Origin: JAKFWF01 sp963750535
Lineage (GTDB): Bacteria > Pseudomonadota > Alphaproteobacteria > Rhizobiales > Hyphomicrobiaceae
DNA: 64,000 nt
Reading direction: 5' to 3'
Assembly: GCA_963750535.1 (NCBI GenBank)
Contig: CAVVRF010000008.1
Location: 62,001 to 126,000 of the forward strand
The position numbers and the translations under genes were made by a program. The first letter of the stretch is position 1; the number at the start of each line of letters is the position of its first letter. This document shows, one piece after another, positions 1 through 8,789 of the stretch. The notes under the pieces were generated by a model. That model had not been told where the DNA came from, ran no database searches, and saw only the letters and a list, made by a program, of their open reading frames with translations.

Positions 1-258
1 GATGTCGAGCTTGCCGAACTGCTGCGACGCCGCCGCCACCGCCGCCTTCCACGAGGCTTCGCTGGTCACGTCGAGGTCGACGAAGGCGGCCTTGCCGCCA
101 GCCGCCTTGATGCCTCGAACGGTTTCCGTCCCAAGGTCGACGAGAATGTCGCCCACGACCACCGCGGCCCCGGCTCCTGCCATCAGTCGAGCGGTTTCGG
201 CTCCGATGCCGCGTGCAGCGCCGGAAATGAGCGCTACTTTGCCGTCGAGCCTGTTCAT
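1..258 (-). CDS. Short-chain dehydrogenase/reductase, 3' part outside window
   Basis: The minus-strand frame opens with ATG at 258 and runs without a stop to the window edge, giving 86 N-terminal residues. It starts MNRLDGKVALISGAARGIG, the Rossmann dinucleotide-binding motif of the SDR family (TGxxxGIG, here SGAARGIG), followed by a VVVGDI strand and the LDVT acidic motif that binds the adenine ring. The catalytic Tyr-Lys pair lies beyond the edge. It is divergent from the DUF486 gene. SDR membership is secure; the substrate is unknown. Confidence 0.88.
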   Translation of the reverse strand, partial: MNRLDGKVALISGAARGIGAETARLMAGAGAAVVVGDILVDLGTETVRGIKAAGGKAAFVDLDVTSEASWKAAVAAASQQFGKLDI

Positions 259-489
259 GGACGTGCCCCCTGATGCTGCTGCCGGCTTCGCCGCCGCCGG
301 TGTTTCGGCGATGTAATCACCCGGCAACAGTGCGTGGAAGCATTGCCGGCGCAAGGCTGGCATGTGCCGCTCCGACCCGGCTACGATCCAATCGGCCGGA
401 GCGATGTGCCCGGTCGCGCGCTGTCGCGCGCCGCGGGTGCGGCACGCGCTGCCGCATCGACGGGGTTAACGGAAGAGGGAACCTGCTGC

Positions 490-852
490 GTGATCAAAGC
501 CATCTCGGCCTGGCCGCACCTGGCGCCGGTGCTGTTGCTGCTCGGCTCCAACGTATTCATGACGGTGGCCTGGTACGGCCACCTGAAGTTCAAGAGCACG
601 GCGCTCGTCATCGCGATCGTCGCGTCGTGGAGCATTGCGCTGGTGGAATATTGCATGGCCGTTCCGGCCAATCGCATCGGCCACGCGGTCTACTCCGCGG
701 CCGAGCTCAAGACCATGCAGGAGGTGATCACGCTGCTGGTGTTCGCCGGGTTCTCCGTGGTCTATCTAAAGGAGCCGCTGACATGGAATCATGCCGTCGG
801 CTTCATGCTGATCGCGGCCGGCGCCGCCTTCGTGTTCTCGGGGCGCGCGTGA
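490..852 (+). CDS. DMT-family DUF486 small membrane protein
   Basis: A 120-residue protein with four hydrophobic segments, including LAPVLLLLGSNVFMTVAWYGHL near the N-terminus and a C-terminal GFMLIAAGAAFVFSG. The AWYGHLKF and EYCMAVPANRIGH patches are typical of DUF486, a short four-helix relative of the drug/metabolite transporter superfamily. GTG at 490 was chosen because the protein then has the usual family length of about 115-120 residues and a purine-rich GGAAGAGGG lies upstream; an upstream ATG at 334 in the same frame would add an arginine/alanine-rich leader unlike the family. It acts in the inner membrane; no transported substrate is established. Confidence 0.8.
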   Translation: MIKAISAWPHLAPVLLLLGSNVFMTVAWYGHLKFKSTALVIAIVASWSIALVEYCMAVPANRIGHAVYSAAELKTMQEVITLLVFAGFSVVYLKEPLTWNHAVGFMLIAAGAAFVFSGRA

Positions 853-893
853 CCCGAGCAGGAATGGAGAAAGGTCGATGACCGAGAACTCGC

Positions 894-1583
894 GTGGCGT
901 TGGTGACCGGTGCCAATCGTGGCATCGGGCTCGAGATCGTGCGCCAGCTCAGCCGGCTGGGCGTGGTGGCGGTGATCGCCGCGCGCGATGTCGGCAAGGG
1001 AAATCAGGCGGCCGCCGAGCTCAGATCGGAGGGTCTTGATCCGCCGGTCGTGCAACTGGACGTCAACGACCCGCAAAGCATCGCGCGTGGCGTCGCCGAT
1101 GCCGCGCAGTTTCATGGCCACATCGACATCCTGGTCAACAATGCCGGCATTCTGCTCGACAAGAGGACGTCCGTCTTCGATGTGTCGGCGGACGTGGTGT
1201 CCAGGCAGTTCGTGACGAACGCGATCGGCCCGCTGCTTGTCATGCAGGCCGTCATCCCGCGTATGAGGGAGCGCGGGTACGGGCGGATCGTGAACGTGTC
1301 GACGATGCTCGCGCAATTGAAGGACATGGGTGGCGGCTATCCCGGCTACCGCATGTCCAAGGTTGCGCTCAATGCCTTGACGCGCGTGGTGGCGTCCGAG
1401 GTCGGCCCGGCCAACATCAAGGTCAATGCCATGAGCCCCGGCTGGGTCGCGACCGACATGGGCGGACCGGATGCGACCAGGACCGTTGTCGAGGGCGCCG
1501 ATACCGCGGTCTGGCTGGCAACCCTTCCCGACGACGGCCCGACCGGCGGCTTCTTCGACAGCCGCAAGCAGGTGGCCTGGTAG
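894..1583 (+). CDS. Short-chain dehydrogenase (carbonyl-reductase-like), start region disturbed
   Basis: The protein is an SDR: TGANRGIG cofactor motif at the very N-terminus, DVND acidic motif, NNAGI, and a Y-x-x-x-K catalytic pair in PGYRMSKVAL. The ending GPTGGFFDSRKQVAW resembles carbonyl-reductase-type SDRs. The open frame can only start at GTG 894, which leaves no residues before the first beta strand. A good ribosome site (GGAG at 866-869) instead serves ATG 878, which encodes MTENS and then runs out of frame. Removing one base between 889 and 894 would fuse MTENS to VALVTGANRGIG, so the true gene probably starts at 878 and carries a +1 indel. Convergent with the next gene. Confidence 0.8.
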   Translation: MALVTGANRGIGLEIVRQLSRLGVVAVIAARDVGKGNQAAAELRSEGLDPPVVQLDVNDPQSIARGVADAAQFHGHIDILVNNAGILLDKRTSVFDVSADVVSRQFVTNAIGPLLVMQAVIPRMRERGYGRIVNVSTMLAQLKDMGGGYPGYRMSKVALNALTRVVASEVGPANIKVNAMSPGWVATDMGGPDATRTVVEGADTAVWLATLPDDGPTGGFFDSRKQVAW

Positions 1584-1604
1584 CAGGCGCTCATGCAGCG
1601 CGCA

Positions 1605-2210
1605 TCACGCCTCGCGCGAGGAGCCGGCTTCCCGGCTGGCCTCGGACCCGGTCGGCGCAATTTCCACCTCCCTCATGTCCACATACAACTCGTAGTGGTC
1701 CTCGAGCCGGTCGAGGAAGGTGGCGCACAGGTTCATCAGCAGGCCGAGCTCGATCCGCTCGGCGACGAGGAAGCCCTCGCCGACTTGCAGCGGGCCAAAG
1801 CGGTGCAGCCCCGGCGCATCGGCGGCGATGAGGCCGCGGGCGCGAAAATAGGCGACGACGTCGCTTCCGGCATGGAAATCGACGGACGTGGAATCGCCGA
1901 GCTCGGCGACGGCATCGCTCAGCGGCGCGGTGCCGGCGATGAAGAGATCGATCAGTGGCTTGTAGCGCGGATCGGCCGCCCGAACCTCGGCCGCGCGGGC
2001 GCGGGCCTGCAGCGCACGCACCGCGACCACCATCTCCAGCGTACGGACGCGATCGGCGAACTCGCGGTCGGCGGCCGCCGCGCGCAGCGGGTCGGCCTCG
2101 CTGTCGTGGCTGAGCGCCAGCAGGTCCTCGCCGGCAGCCAGCACCGCATCGAGGTTGTCGGCGACGAGGTAGACCGACGCCGGGATCGGTGGTCTCGACG
2201 ACGCGCTCAT
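1605..2210 (-). CDS. Hypothetical protein downstream of nrdJ
   Basis: A 201-residue, largely helical, acidic protein without transmembrane segments or a signal peptide. The sequence is rich in Ala, Leu, Asp and Arg and I do not recognise a domain. Its start overlaps the stop of the next upstream gene (2207-2210, ATGA), and both lie directly behind nrdJ in the same direction, so the three are probably co-transcribed. A role linked to ribonucleotide reduction is only a guess from position. The C-terminal 15 residues (SEASREAGSSREA) are low complexity. Confidence 0.6.
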   Translation of the reverse strand: MSASSRPPIPASVYLVADNLDAVLAAGEDLLALSHDSEADPLRAAAADREFADRVRTLEMVVAVRALQARARAAEVRAADPRYKPLIDLFIAGTAPLSDAVAELGDSTSVDFHAGSDVVAYFRARGLIAADAPGLHRFGPLQVGEGFLVAERIELGLLMNLCATFLDRLEDHYELYVDMREVEIAPTGSEASREAGSSREA

Positions 2211-2563
2211 GATGTTGGTCTCGGCAGCAGGGCGAGCAGCGTATTGAGCGCCGTGTTGAGGTCGCAGCCGGCGTGGGCCAGAGCCGCGCCGAGGTTGGAC
2301 GCGAACGCGGCGCGCCAGCGGTCGCGCGGCTGCGAGTGCCCCGCGATCACCCGCAGGCTGGCCAGGATGGCGTCGTCCGCGAACCCATCGGGCAGGGCGA
2401 AGCGTTCGCGTACGATCGGCACCAGCTCGGCCAGGTGGAGGATGTCGACGCCGACGACCGGATTCGACCCGGTATCGGTGCCGGGCGAGTGTGGCAACGA
2501 CACTCCCGCCCGGCCGGCATCGCCGGCGCGTTCGATCTCAGGCATGTGGGGCGCGCGGCTCAT
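2207..2563 (-). CDS. Hypothetical protein directly behind nrdJ
   Basis: A 118-residue protein starting 9 bases after the nrdJ stop and overlapping the next gene by ATGA. The first 45 residues are polar, followed by a helical region (LHLAELVPIVRERF, ILASLRVIAG, LNTALNTLLALL). No known motif is recognised. Tight packing on both sides argues that it is a real translated gene in an nrdJ operon; the function is unknown. Confidence 0.55.
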   Translation of the reverse strand: MSRAPHMPEIERAGDAGRAGVSLPHSPGTDTGSNPVVGVDILHLAELVPIVRERFALPDGFADDAILASLRVIAGHSQPRDRWRAAFASNLGAALAHAGCDLNTALNTLLALLPRPTS

Positions 2564-2572
2564 CGGCGGTCC

Positions 2573-5500
2573 TCAGCTGCACCCACTCGTGCTTCCGCAG
2601 GTGTCGCACTTGAGGCAGGTGCCGTTGCGCACGAGCGTGAAGTTGCCGCACTCGCGGCAGTCCTCGCCCTCGTAGCCGCGGATGCGGGCCTGGGCGCGCA
2701 ACTCGTCGGCCGGGTTGGCCTTGATCGCTAGATTGCCCTGCGTGACGGACGCTGCCTGGCTGAACAGCTCGGTCGTCGTATTGCGAGCATACATCAGCGT
2801 CTGGCCGACCGACGAGGTTGCCGCCGCGAAGCTCGCCGCCACGTCGCCCTGCATCGATGCATTGCCGCCGCCGATATTGCGGCTGCCGGTGCCGCGCGAC
2901 GGGATCACCGAGCCGCGAACGAGGCCGCGCGACACGAACTTGGTTGCCGGCATAATCGGCTGGGCATCGTCGTCCAGGTCCTCGTCGGAGGAGCCGAGCG
3001 CGGTGCCCTTCACGATCTCGCTCGGGTCGACGTGGGCGAGATCGTTGCGCTCCAGGTAGGAGACGGCGAGCTCGCGGAAGATGTAGTCGAGGATCGAGGT
3101 CGCGTTCTTGATCGTCTCGTTGCCCTGGACCAATCCCGCGGGTTCGAAACGCGTGAAGGTGAAGGCCTCGACATATTCCTCGAGCGGCACGCCGTACTGC
3201 AGGCCGAGGCTGATCGCGATCGCGAAGTTGTTCATCAGCGAGCGGAAGGCGGCGCCTTCCTTGTGCATGTCGATGAAGATCTCGCCGAGGCGGCCGTCCT
3301 CGTATTCGCCGGTGCGCAGGTAGACCTTGTGGCCGCCGACCGTCGCCTTCTGGGTATAGCCCTTGCGGCGGCCGGGCAGCTTCTCGCGCTCGCGCTCACG
3401 CTCGATGATGCGCTCGATGATGCGTTCGGCGGTGATGGCGGCGCGCGCCGCCATCGGCTTGTCGGCGAGCATCTGCTCCGCCACCTCGTCGGCGGCATCG
3501 GCATCGTCCGCGAGCAGCTGCGAGTTGAGCGGCTGCGACAGCTTGGAGCCGTCCCGATAGAGTGCGTTGGCCTTCAGCGCCAGCTTCCACGACAGCATAT
3601 AGGACTGCTTGCAGTCCTCGACGGTGGCCTCGTTCGGCATGTTGATCGTCTTCGAGATCGCGCCCGAGATGAACGGCTGCGCTGCCGCCATCATGTGAAT
3701 ATGGCTCTCGACCGACAGGTAGCGCTTGCCCTTGCGTCCGCAGGGATTGGCGCAATCGAACACGCCGATGTGTGCCGGCTTCAGGTGCGGCGCGCCCTCG
3801 AGCGTCATCGAGCCGCAGACGTGCTCGTTGGCGGCCTCGATGTCCTTCTTCGTGAACCCGAGGTGGGCGAGCAGCTCGAAGGCTGGATCATCGAGCTTGT
3901 CCGCCGGCACCTTCAAGGGACCGGTCAGGAACGCCTCGCCGATCGTCCACTTGTTGAAGACGAACTTGATGTCGAACGCGGCGCCGAGGCCCGCCTCGAT
4001 GTTGGCCAGCACCTCGTCGGTGAAGCCCTTGCTCCTGAGCGTCGCATGATTGATCGCCGGCGCCTGGCGCAGCGACCCGTGGCCGACGGCGTAAGCCTCG
4101 ATCTCGGCGATCTCCGATTCGCGGTAGCCGAGCGTGCGCAACGCCTGCGGCACCGCCTGGTTGATGATCTTGAAGTAGCCGCCGCCCGCGAGCTTCTTGA
4201 ATTTCACCAGCGCGAAGTCGGGCTCGATGCCGGTGGTGTCGCAATCCATGACGAGGCCGATCGTGCCGGTCGGCGCGATCACCGTCGCCTGCGCATTGCG
4301 GAAGCCGTGCGCCTGGCCAAGCTCGATGGCGCGGTCCCAGGCGCGCTGCGCGGCCGACACCAGGCGCTTGTCGGCGCAGGAGGCGTGGTCGAGCGGGACC
4401 GGCGGCACGCTCAGCCGCTCATAGCCGGTCTTCTCGCCATAGGCCGCGCGGCGATGATTGCGGATCACCCGCAGCATGTCGCTGGCATTTTCGTTGTAGC
4501 CGGGGAACGGCCCGAGCTCCTTCGCCATCTCGGCGCTTGCTGCGTAGGACACGCCGGTCATGATCGCCGAAATCGCGCCGCAGATCGCGCGGCCTTGCGA
4601 GCTGTCGTAGCCGATGCCCGCCGCCATCAGAAGGCCGCCGATGTTGGCGAAGCCGAGCCCGAGGGTGCGATAGCGGTAGGACAGCTCCGCGATCTGCCGA
4701 GAGGGGAACTGCGCCATCAGCACCGAGATCTCGAGCACCACCGTCCACAGCCGGCAGGCGTGCTCGAAGCTCGCCGTATCGAAGCTGCCGTCCTTGGCCC
4801 GGAACATCATCAGGTTGAGCGAGGCAAGGTTGCATGCCGTGTCGTCGAGGAACATATACTCCGAGCACGGATTCGAGGCGCGGATCGGCCCCGACTTCGG
4901 GCAGGTGTGCCAGTCGTTGATGGTGGTGTGGAACTGGATGCCGGGATCGGCGGACGCCCAGGCGGCGTGGCCGATCTTGTCCCACAGCGCGCGGGCCTTG
5001 ACGGTCTTGGCGACCTTGTCCGAGTTGCGGTAGGTGAGCTGCCAGTCCTTGTCCTCGACGACCGCCTGCAGGTACTCGTCGTTGACGCGAACCGAATTGT
5101 TCGAGTTCTGGCCCGACACCGTCAGGTAGGCCTCGCTGTCCCAATCGGTGTCGTAGGTCGAGAAGTCGATCTCCTTGAAGCCCTGGCGCGCGAACTGGAT
5201 AACGCGGCGGATGTAGTTGTCCGGTATCTGGTCGCGACGGGCCTCCTTGATGGCGGCCTTGAGCTTCGGGTTCTTCGTGGGATCGAAGCAGCGCTCGTTG
5301 AGCGTGCCGCCCTCGGTCGCAACTCCGCCTTCCGCGTCACAGTTGACGCAGGCCTTCATGATCGCCTTGAGCCGCTTGGCCGCGATCTTCGAGCCGGTGA
5401 CGAGGGCCGCGACCTTCTGCTCCTCCTTCACCTTCCAGTCGATGTACTCCTCGATATCCGGATGGTCGACGTCGACCACCACCATCTTGGCGGCGCGGCG

Positions 5501-6322
5501 GGTGGTGCCGCCCGACTTGATTGCGCCGGCGGCGCGGTCACCGATCTTGAGGAAGCTCATCAGGCCGGACGAGCGACCGCCGCCCGACAGGCGCTCGTTG
5601 GCGCCGCGCAGCGAGGAGAAATTGGTGCCGGTGCCGGAGCCGTACTTGAACAGGCGGGCTTCACGCACCCACAGGTCCATGATGCCGTTCTCGTTGACGA
5701 GATCGTCATTGACCGACTGGATGAAGCAGGCGTGCGGCTGCGGATGCTCGTAGGCCGACGTCGAGGACACCAGATCACCGGTCTGGTGATCGACATAGAA
5801 GTGACCCTGGCCGGGGCCGTCGATGCCGTAGGCCCAGTGCAGGCCGGTGTTGAACCACTGCGGGCTGTTCGGCGCGCCCATCTGCATCGCGAGCATGTAG
5901 CGGTGCTCGTCGAAGAACGCGCGGGCGTCCTCCTCGGTCGAGAAGTAGCCGCCCTTCCAGCCCCAGTAGGTCCACGTGCCGGCGAGACGGTCGAACACCT
6001 GGCGGGCATCGATCTCGCTGCCGGTGCGCTCCTTCGCGGAGAGGTCGGCGAGCGCCTTGCTGTCGGGGCTGGAGCGCCACAGCCATGAGGGAACCTGCGT
6101 CTCCTCGACCTTGCGCAGCCGCTTTGGCACCCCGGCCTTGCGGAAATACTTCTGGGCGAGGATGTCGGCGGCGACCTGGCTCCAGTGCTCTGGCACCATG
6201 AAGCCGTCGAGGCGAAAGACGACTGAGCCGTCGGGGTTCTTGATCTCACTGATTGCGCTACGGAATGGAATTGTTTCGTAGGGTGACTTTCCGGCTTCGG
6301 TGTAGCGCCGTGTGATCTTCAT
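2573..6322 (-). CDS. nrdJ: Vitamin B12-dependent (class II) ribonucleoside-diphosphate reductase
   Basis: A 1249-residue protein, the normal length of the large alphaproteobacterial NrdJ. It reduces ribonucleotides to deoxyribonucleotides in the cytoplasm using adenosylcobalamin to generate the thiyl radical, so no oxygen and no NrdB partner are needed. Visible signatures are the SGTGTNFSSLRG and GGGRSSGLMSFL blocks, the SNPCSEYMFLDDTACNLASLNL region near residue 485 with the conserved Cys and Glu of the active site, PTGTIG, and a cysteine-rich tail (CRECGNF...CLKCDTCGSTSGC) in the last 28 residues that re-reduces the active site. It starts with MKITRRYTEAG, and no other nrd gene is in the window. 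Two uncharacterised genes follow at once. Confidence 0.97.
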   Translation of the reverse strand: MKITRRYTEAGKSPYETIPFRSAISEIKNPDGSVVFRLDGFMVPEHWSQVAADILAQKYFRKAGVPKRLRKVEETQVPSWLWRSSPDSKALADLSAKERTGSEIDARQVFDRLAGTWTYWGWKGGYFSTEEDARAFFDEHRYMLAMQMGAPNSPQWFNTGLHWAYGIDGPGQGHFYVDHQTGDLVSSTSAYEHPQPHACFIQSVNDDLVNENGIMDLWVREARLFKYGSGTGTNFSSLRGANERLSGGGRSSGLMSFLKIGDRAAGAIKSGGTTRRAAKMVVVDVDHPDIEEYIDWKVKEEQKVAALVTGSKIAAKRLKAIMKACVNCDAEGGVATEGGTLNERCFDPTKNPKLKAAIKEARRDQIPDNYIRRVIQFARQGFKEIDFSTYDTDWDSEAYLTVSGQNSNNSVRVNDEYLQAVVEDKDWQLTYRNSDKVAKTVKARALWDKIGHAAWASADPGIQFHTTINDWHTCPKSGPIRASNPCSEYMFLDDTACNLASLNLMMFRAKDGSFDTASFEHACRLWTVVLEISVLMAQFPSRQIAELSYRYRTLGLGFANIGGLLMAAGIGYDSSQGRAICGAISAIMTGVSYAASAEMAKELGPFPGYNENASDMLRVIRNHRRAAYGEKTGYERLSVPPVPLDHASCADKRLVSAAQRAWDRAIELGQAHGFRNAQATVIAPTGTIGLVMDCDTTGIEPDFALVKFKKLAGGGYFKIINQAVPQALRTLGYRESEIAEIEAYAVGHGSLRQAPAINHATLRSKGFTDEVLANIEAGLGAAFDIKFVFNKWTIGEAFLTGPLKVPADKLDDPAFELLAHLGFTKKDIEAANEHVCGSMTLEGAPHLKPAHIGVFDCANPCGRKGKRYLSVESHIHMMAAAQPFISGAISKTINMPNEATVEDCKQSYMLSWKLALKANALYRDGSKLSQPLNSQLLADDADAADEVAEQMLADKPMAARAAITAERIIERIIEREREREKLPGRRKGYTQKATVGGHKVYLRTGEYEDGRLGEIFIDMHKEGAAFRSLMNNFAIAISLGLQYGVPLEEYVEAFTFTRFEPAGLVQGNETIKNATSILDYIFRELAVSYLERNDLAHVDPSEIVKGTALGSSDEDLDDDAQPIMPATKFVSRGLVRGSVIPSRGTGSRNIGGGNASMQGDVAASFAAATSSVGQTLMYARNTTTELFSQAASVTQGNLAIKANPADELRAQARIRGYEGEDCRECGNFTLVRNGTCLKCDTCGSTSGCS

Positions 6323-6951
6323 CTTGATCCCCGCGTCTCTTCGCGTTTTTTCTATGGCAGCCGAGCTTGCATCGAGCCGCCGCGACGGCTCGGCCAGACC
6401 AGCGACCGATTACGGTTTGGACGCACTACAAAGCCCGGACCCCGTCCGGGCGGACGCTGAGACTGAAAATGCTACCCCGCACGACGCCGCCTGCACGGCC
6501 GTGCGGCCAACCACACGCCAATCGATCAGCACGACTCAAGGAGCCGCCCCCGGACCGATGAACGCAGCATGATACGTTGGATTTTGAGTGGGAGGCCGAC
6601 GCGAACGAGGTGGCCGAACTTGATGATTGAAAGCTAGGCGATTCGAAGCAGAACTCCAAGCGCTTGTGGGTCGCTGCTGCAACCCCACTAGATGTAGGGT
6701 CTATGGCTAATTTTCGGTTTTCCACCGATGTGGATGGCGCGGCCAGAAATGGGCTCCCGGCGGCGACTTGCCTGCTCTCGAACGGAACTTCACTTTGGGG
6801 GTAAGTTCACGCCGATGATGTCGGGCGCACAAATGGTAGTGCGATTCCGCAACCGCCTCATGTTGCAAATCTGCAGCACGACTTCAGGCGCTTGCGCCCC
6901 CTGAAGCTCTGCGCTACCCCAACCGTGCCGACGGCGCGCGCGAGGCCAACG
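6323..6951. other. Intergenic region between divergent nrdJ and NDUFA12
   Basis: A 629-base stretch without a gene I can support. It holds a perfect 8 bp hairpin GCCCGGAC-CCC-GTCCGGGC at 6433-6451, a weaker stem GAGCCG/CGGCTC near 6377-6394, and a possible NrdR box at 6685-6700. Small open frames on both strands have no recognisable sequence. I looked for a cobalamin riboswitch in front of nrdJ and found no B12-box-like core. Both promoters are expected here. Confidence 0.6.
6685..6700. promoter_or_regulatory. Possible NrdR box
   Basis: CCACTAGATGTAGGGT matches most of the NrdR consensus acaCwAtATaTwGtgt, including the core C-T-A-n-A-T-n-T-A-G. NrdR represses ribonucleotide reductase genes across bacteria. 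It is about 360 bases upstream of the nrdJ start, which is far, and the second box normally found at helical spacing is not evident, so this remains tentative. Confidence 0.33.
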
Positions 6952-7350
6952 ATGAGCATATTCACCGAGATCTTCAGCTGGTGGGGTGGCAACACCTGGG
7001 GAACCCGACTGTTCACCTGGCGCCGGGGTGAGCTGGTCGGCCGCGACGAGCTTGGCAATCGCTACTATATCCAGCGCAAAGGGGTGGGACCGCTCGGGGT
7101 GCCGCGGCGCTGGGTCATATACCAGAATCTCGCCGAAGCGTCGCAAGTGCCCCCCGAGTGGCACGGCTGGCTGCATTATACTGTCGACACGCCGCCGACG
7201 AAGGAGAGCTACGTTGCCAAGCCGTGGCAGAAGCCGCACGTCATGAACCTGACCGGCTCGCCCCAGGCGTGGAGGCCGAAAGGCTCGATACTCGGCAAGG
7301 GCGTGCGTTCGCGGGTCGCCGCCGACTACAAGGCCTGGCGTCCCGAGTGA
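6952..7350 (+). CDS. NADH:ubiquinone oxidoreductase NDUFA12-family subunit
   Basis: A 132-residue protein beginning MSIFTEIFSWWGGNTWGTRLFTW, with the family-typical blocks GELVGRDELGNRYYI, PRRWVIYQ, PPEWHGWLHYT and KPWQKPHVMNLTGSPQAWRP. NDUFA12 (B17.2 in mitochondria) is an accessory subunit on the peripheral arm of complex I, found in alphaproteobacteria and mitochondria. ATG 6952 was chosen because it places the conserved N-terminus first; an upstream in-frame start at 6892 would add unrelated residues. It precedes DUF2155 and aat, a neighbourhood seen in related alphaproteobacteria. Confidence 0.95.
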   Translation: MSIFTEIFSWWGGNTWGTRLFTWRRGELVGRDELGNRYYIQRKGVGPLGVPRRWVIYQNLAEASQVPPEWHGWLHYTVDTPPTKESYVAKPWQKPHVMNLTGSPQAWRPKGSILGKGVRSRVAADYKAWRPE

Positions 7351-7439
7351 TCGGGGGGCACCATAGTCACGACAACTTTGCGCGCGATATCCTGCGGCAG
7401 ATGCCGTCATAACGGCTCCCACGACGGGGAAGTTGCAAT

Positions 7440-7937
7440 TTGATCTCGGATGCGAAATGGCCGGCCGCCGCGCTGCTGATCGCGTTGTTCTGCTGCGGAT
7501 CGGCGCTGGCGGACCGGATCGAGAATCAAGTCGCGGTGTTCGCCACCCTCGACAAGGTAACCGCGCGCATCTCCAAGCTCGAGGTGCCGCTCAATCAGTC
7601 GGTCCAGTTTGGATCGCTGAAAGTGACGCCACGGGTATGCTATTCGCGGCCGCCGACCGAGCCGCCGAAGACGACGAGCTTCGTTGAAGTCGACGAGACC
7701 CAGCTCGACGGCCAGGTCAAGCGTCTGTTTTCGGGCTGGATGTTTGCCGAGAGCCCTGGCCTCAATGCCGTCGAGCACCCGGTGTTCGACGTCTGGCTCA
7801 CCGATTGTGGTCAGCCGGGGCGATCGGCCGGCGCCGCGGCACGGGACGGCAAGCCAGCAACGACGCCGCCGGTGACCGCCGGCGCGGCGCGCGAAGAGCC
7901 CGCCACTTTACCCACGCGGCGGCGTCCACCCCGCTAG
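7440..7937 (+). CDS. DUF2155 exported protein
   Basis: A 165-residue protein with a signal peptide (WPAAALLIALFCCGSALA, cleavage after ALA near residue 24) and the DUF2155 core: VFATLDKVTARISKLEVPLNQSVQFGSLKVTPRVCYSRPPTEPP, then FSGWMFAESPGLNAVEHPVFDVWLTDC. Two conserved cysteines are visible. The proline/alanine-rich tail from about residue 130 is variable. The start is TTG at 7440 with GGGGAAG a few bases upstream. The family is exported to the periplasm and its role is not established; it commonly sits next to complex I NDUFA12 and aat. Confidence 0.88.
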   Translation: MISDAKWPAAALLIALFCCGSALADRIENQVAVFATLDKVTARISKLEVPLNQSVQFGSLKVTPRVCYSRPPTEPPKTTSFVEVDETQLDGQVKRLFSGWMFAESPGLNAVEHPVFDVWLTDCGQPGRSAGAAARDGKPATTPPVTAGAAREEPATLPTRRRPPR

Positions 7938-7975
7938 ACCGCCCTTCTCACTGGGTCGCGACCCTGTGAGAAGGT

Positions 7976-8653
7976 CTAGACCTTGTGCGCGGCTTCGATG
8001 GTGGCAATGATGGTGGCCGGGCTCGCGTCCATACGCAGACGACTGTAATCCGCATCCCGGCGCAGCGCTTGCTCGAGCGCTCCGTGAAACGCCGCCCGCT
8101 CGATCTCGATCGTCCCGAATTGCCGCAGATGGTCGGTCACGAATTGCGTGTCGAGCAGTGTGAAGCCGCCATGAATCAGGCGCGCGCAAAGATACATGAG
8201 CGCGATCTTGGAGGCGTCTGTCTCGGTCGAGAACATGCTCTCGCCGAAGAACGCGCCGCCAAGCGCCACGCCATAGAGCCCGCCGACCATCTTCGCGCCG
8301 TGCCAGACCTCGACCGTGTGACAATGACCGAGGTCGTAGAGCTCACGGTAGAGCGAGCGAATCTGATCGTTGATCCAGGTCGTTCGGCGGCCGGGGCGTG
8401 ATGCCGCGCAGCCGGCGATGGTGGTGTCAAAGTCGGTATCGACGCGGACATCGAAAGGCGCCTGCCGCATAGTGCGTGCGAGACGCTTGGGAAGGCGCAC
8501 CGCGTCGAGCGGCAGAACACCGCGGCTGATCGGTTCGATCCAATAGAGCTGTGCGTCGTCGGCACTCTCGGCCATGGGAAATATGCCGCAGGCATATGCC
8601 TTGAGCAGCACTTGCGGCGTAATTTCCCGATCGTGCGCGTCGCGAGCGGCCAT
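7976..8653 (-). CDS. aat: Leucyl/phenylalanyl-tRNA--protein transferase
   Basis: A 225-residue protein that transfers Leu or Phe from aminoacyl-tRNA to N-terminal Arg or Lys of proteins, marking them for ClpS/ClpAP degradation (N-end rule). The start ATG 8653 gives MAARDAHDREITPQVLLKAYACGIFPMAESAD, the usual N-terminus; an upstream in-frame ATG at 8701 is possible. Family blocks include W-I-E-P-x-x-R-G-V-L-P-L, HCHTVEVW, GGLYGVALGGAFFGESMFS and LIHGGFTLLDTQFVTDHLRQFG. Convergent with DUF2155, divergent from lexA, sharing the 8654-8904 upstream region. Confidence 0.95.
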   Translation of the reverse strand: MAARDAHDREITPQVLLKAYACGIFPMAESADDAQLYWIEPISRGVLPLDAVRLPKRLARTMRQAPFDVRVDTDFDTTIAGCAASRPGRRTTWINDQIRSLYRELYDLGHCHTVEVWHGAKMVGGLYGVALGGAFFGESMFSTETDASKIALMYLCARLIHGGFTLLDTQFVTDHLRQFGTIEIERAAFHGALEQALRRDADYSRLRMDASPATIIATIEAAHKV

Positions 8654-8789
8654 GCGCTTCCTGGCTGCGATTGACCTGAACACTAATTGAACCAACATCA
8701 AACATAAGGTGATTTCAGGGCAAAAGCGAGTGACGCTTCAAGCCCGGCCCTCGCGGTTGGCTTGTGGGCGCAGCGTAAATGCACTTGCA

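Noticed and set aside
3032..6088. Very long plus-strand open frame opposite nrdJ
   Set aside because: It is the antisense shadow of nrdJ in high-GC DNA; the encoded sequence is Arg/Asp/Ala-rich without domains.
6323..6951. Cobalamin riboswitch upstream of nrdJ
   Set aside because: Expected from the B12 dependence of nrdJ, but no B12-box core or matching stems were found on either strand.
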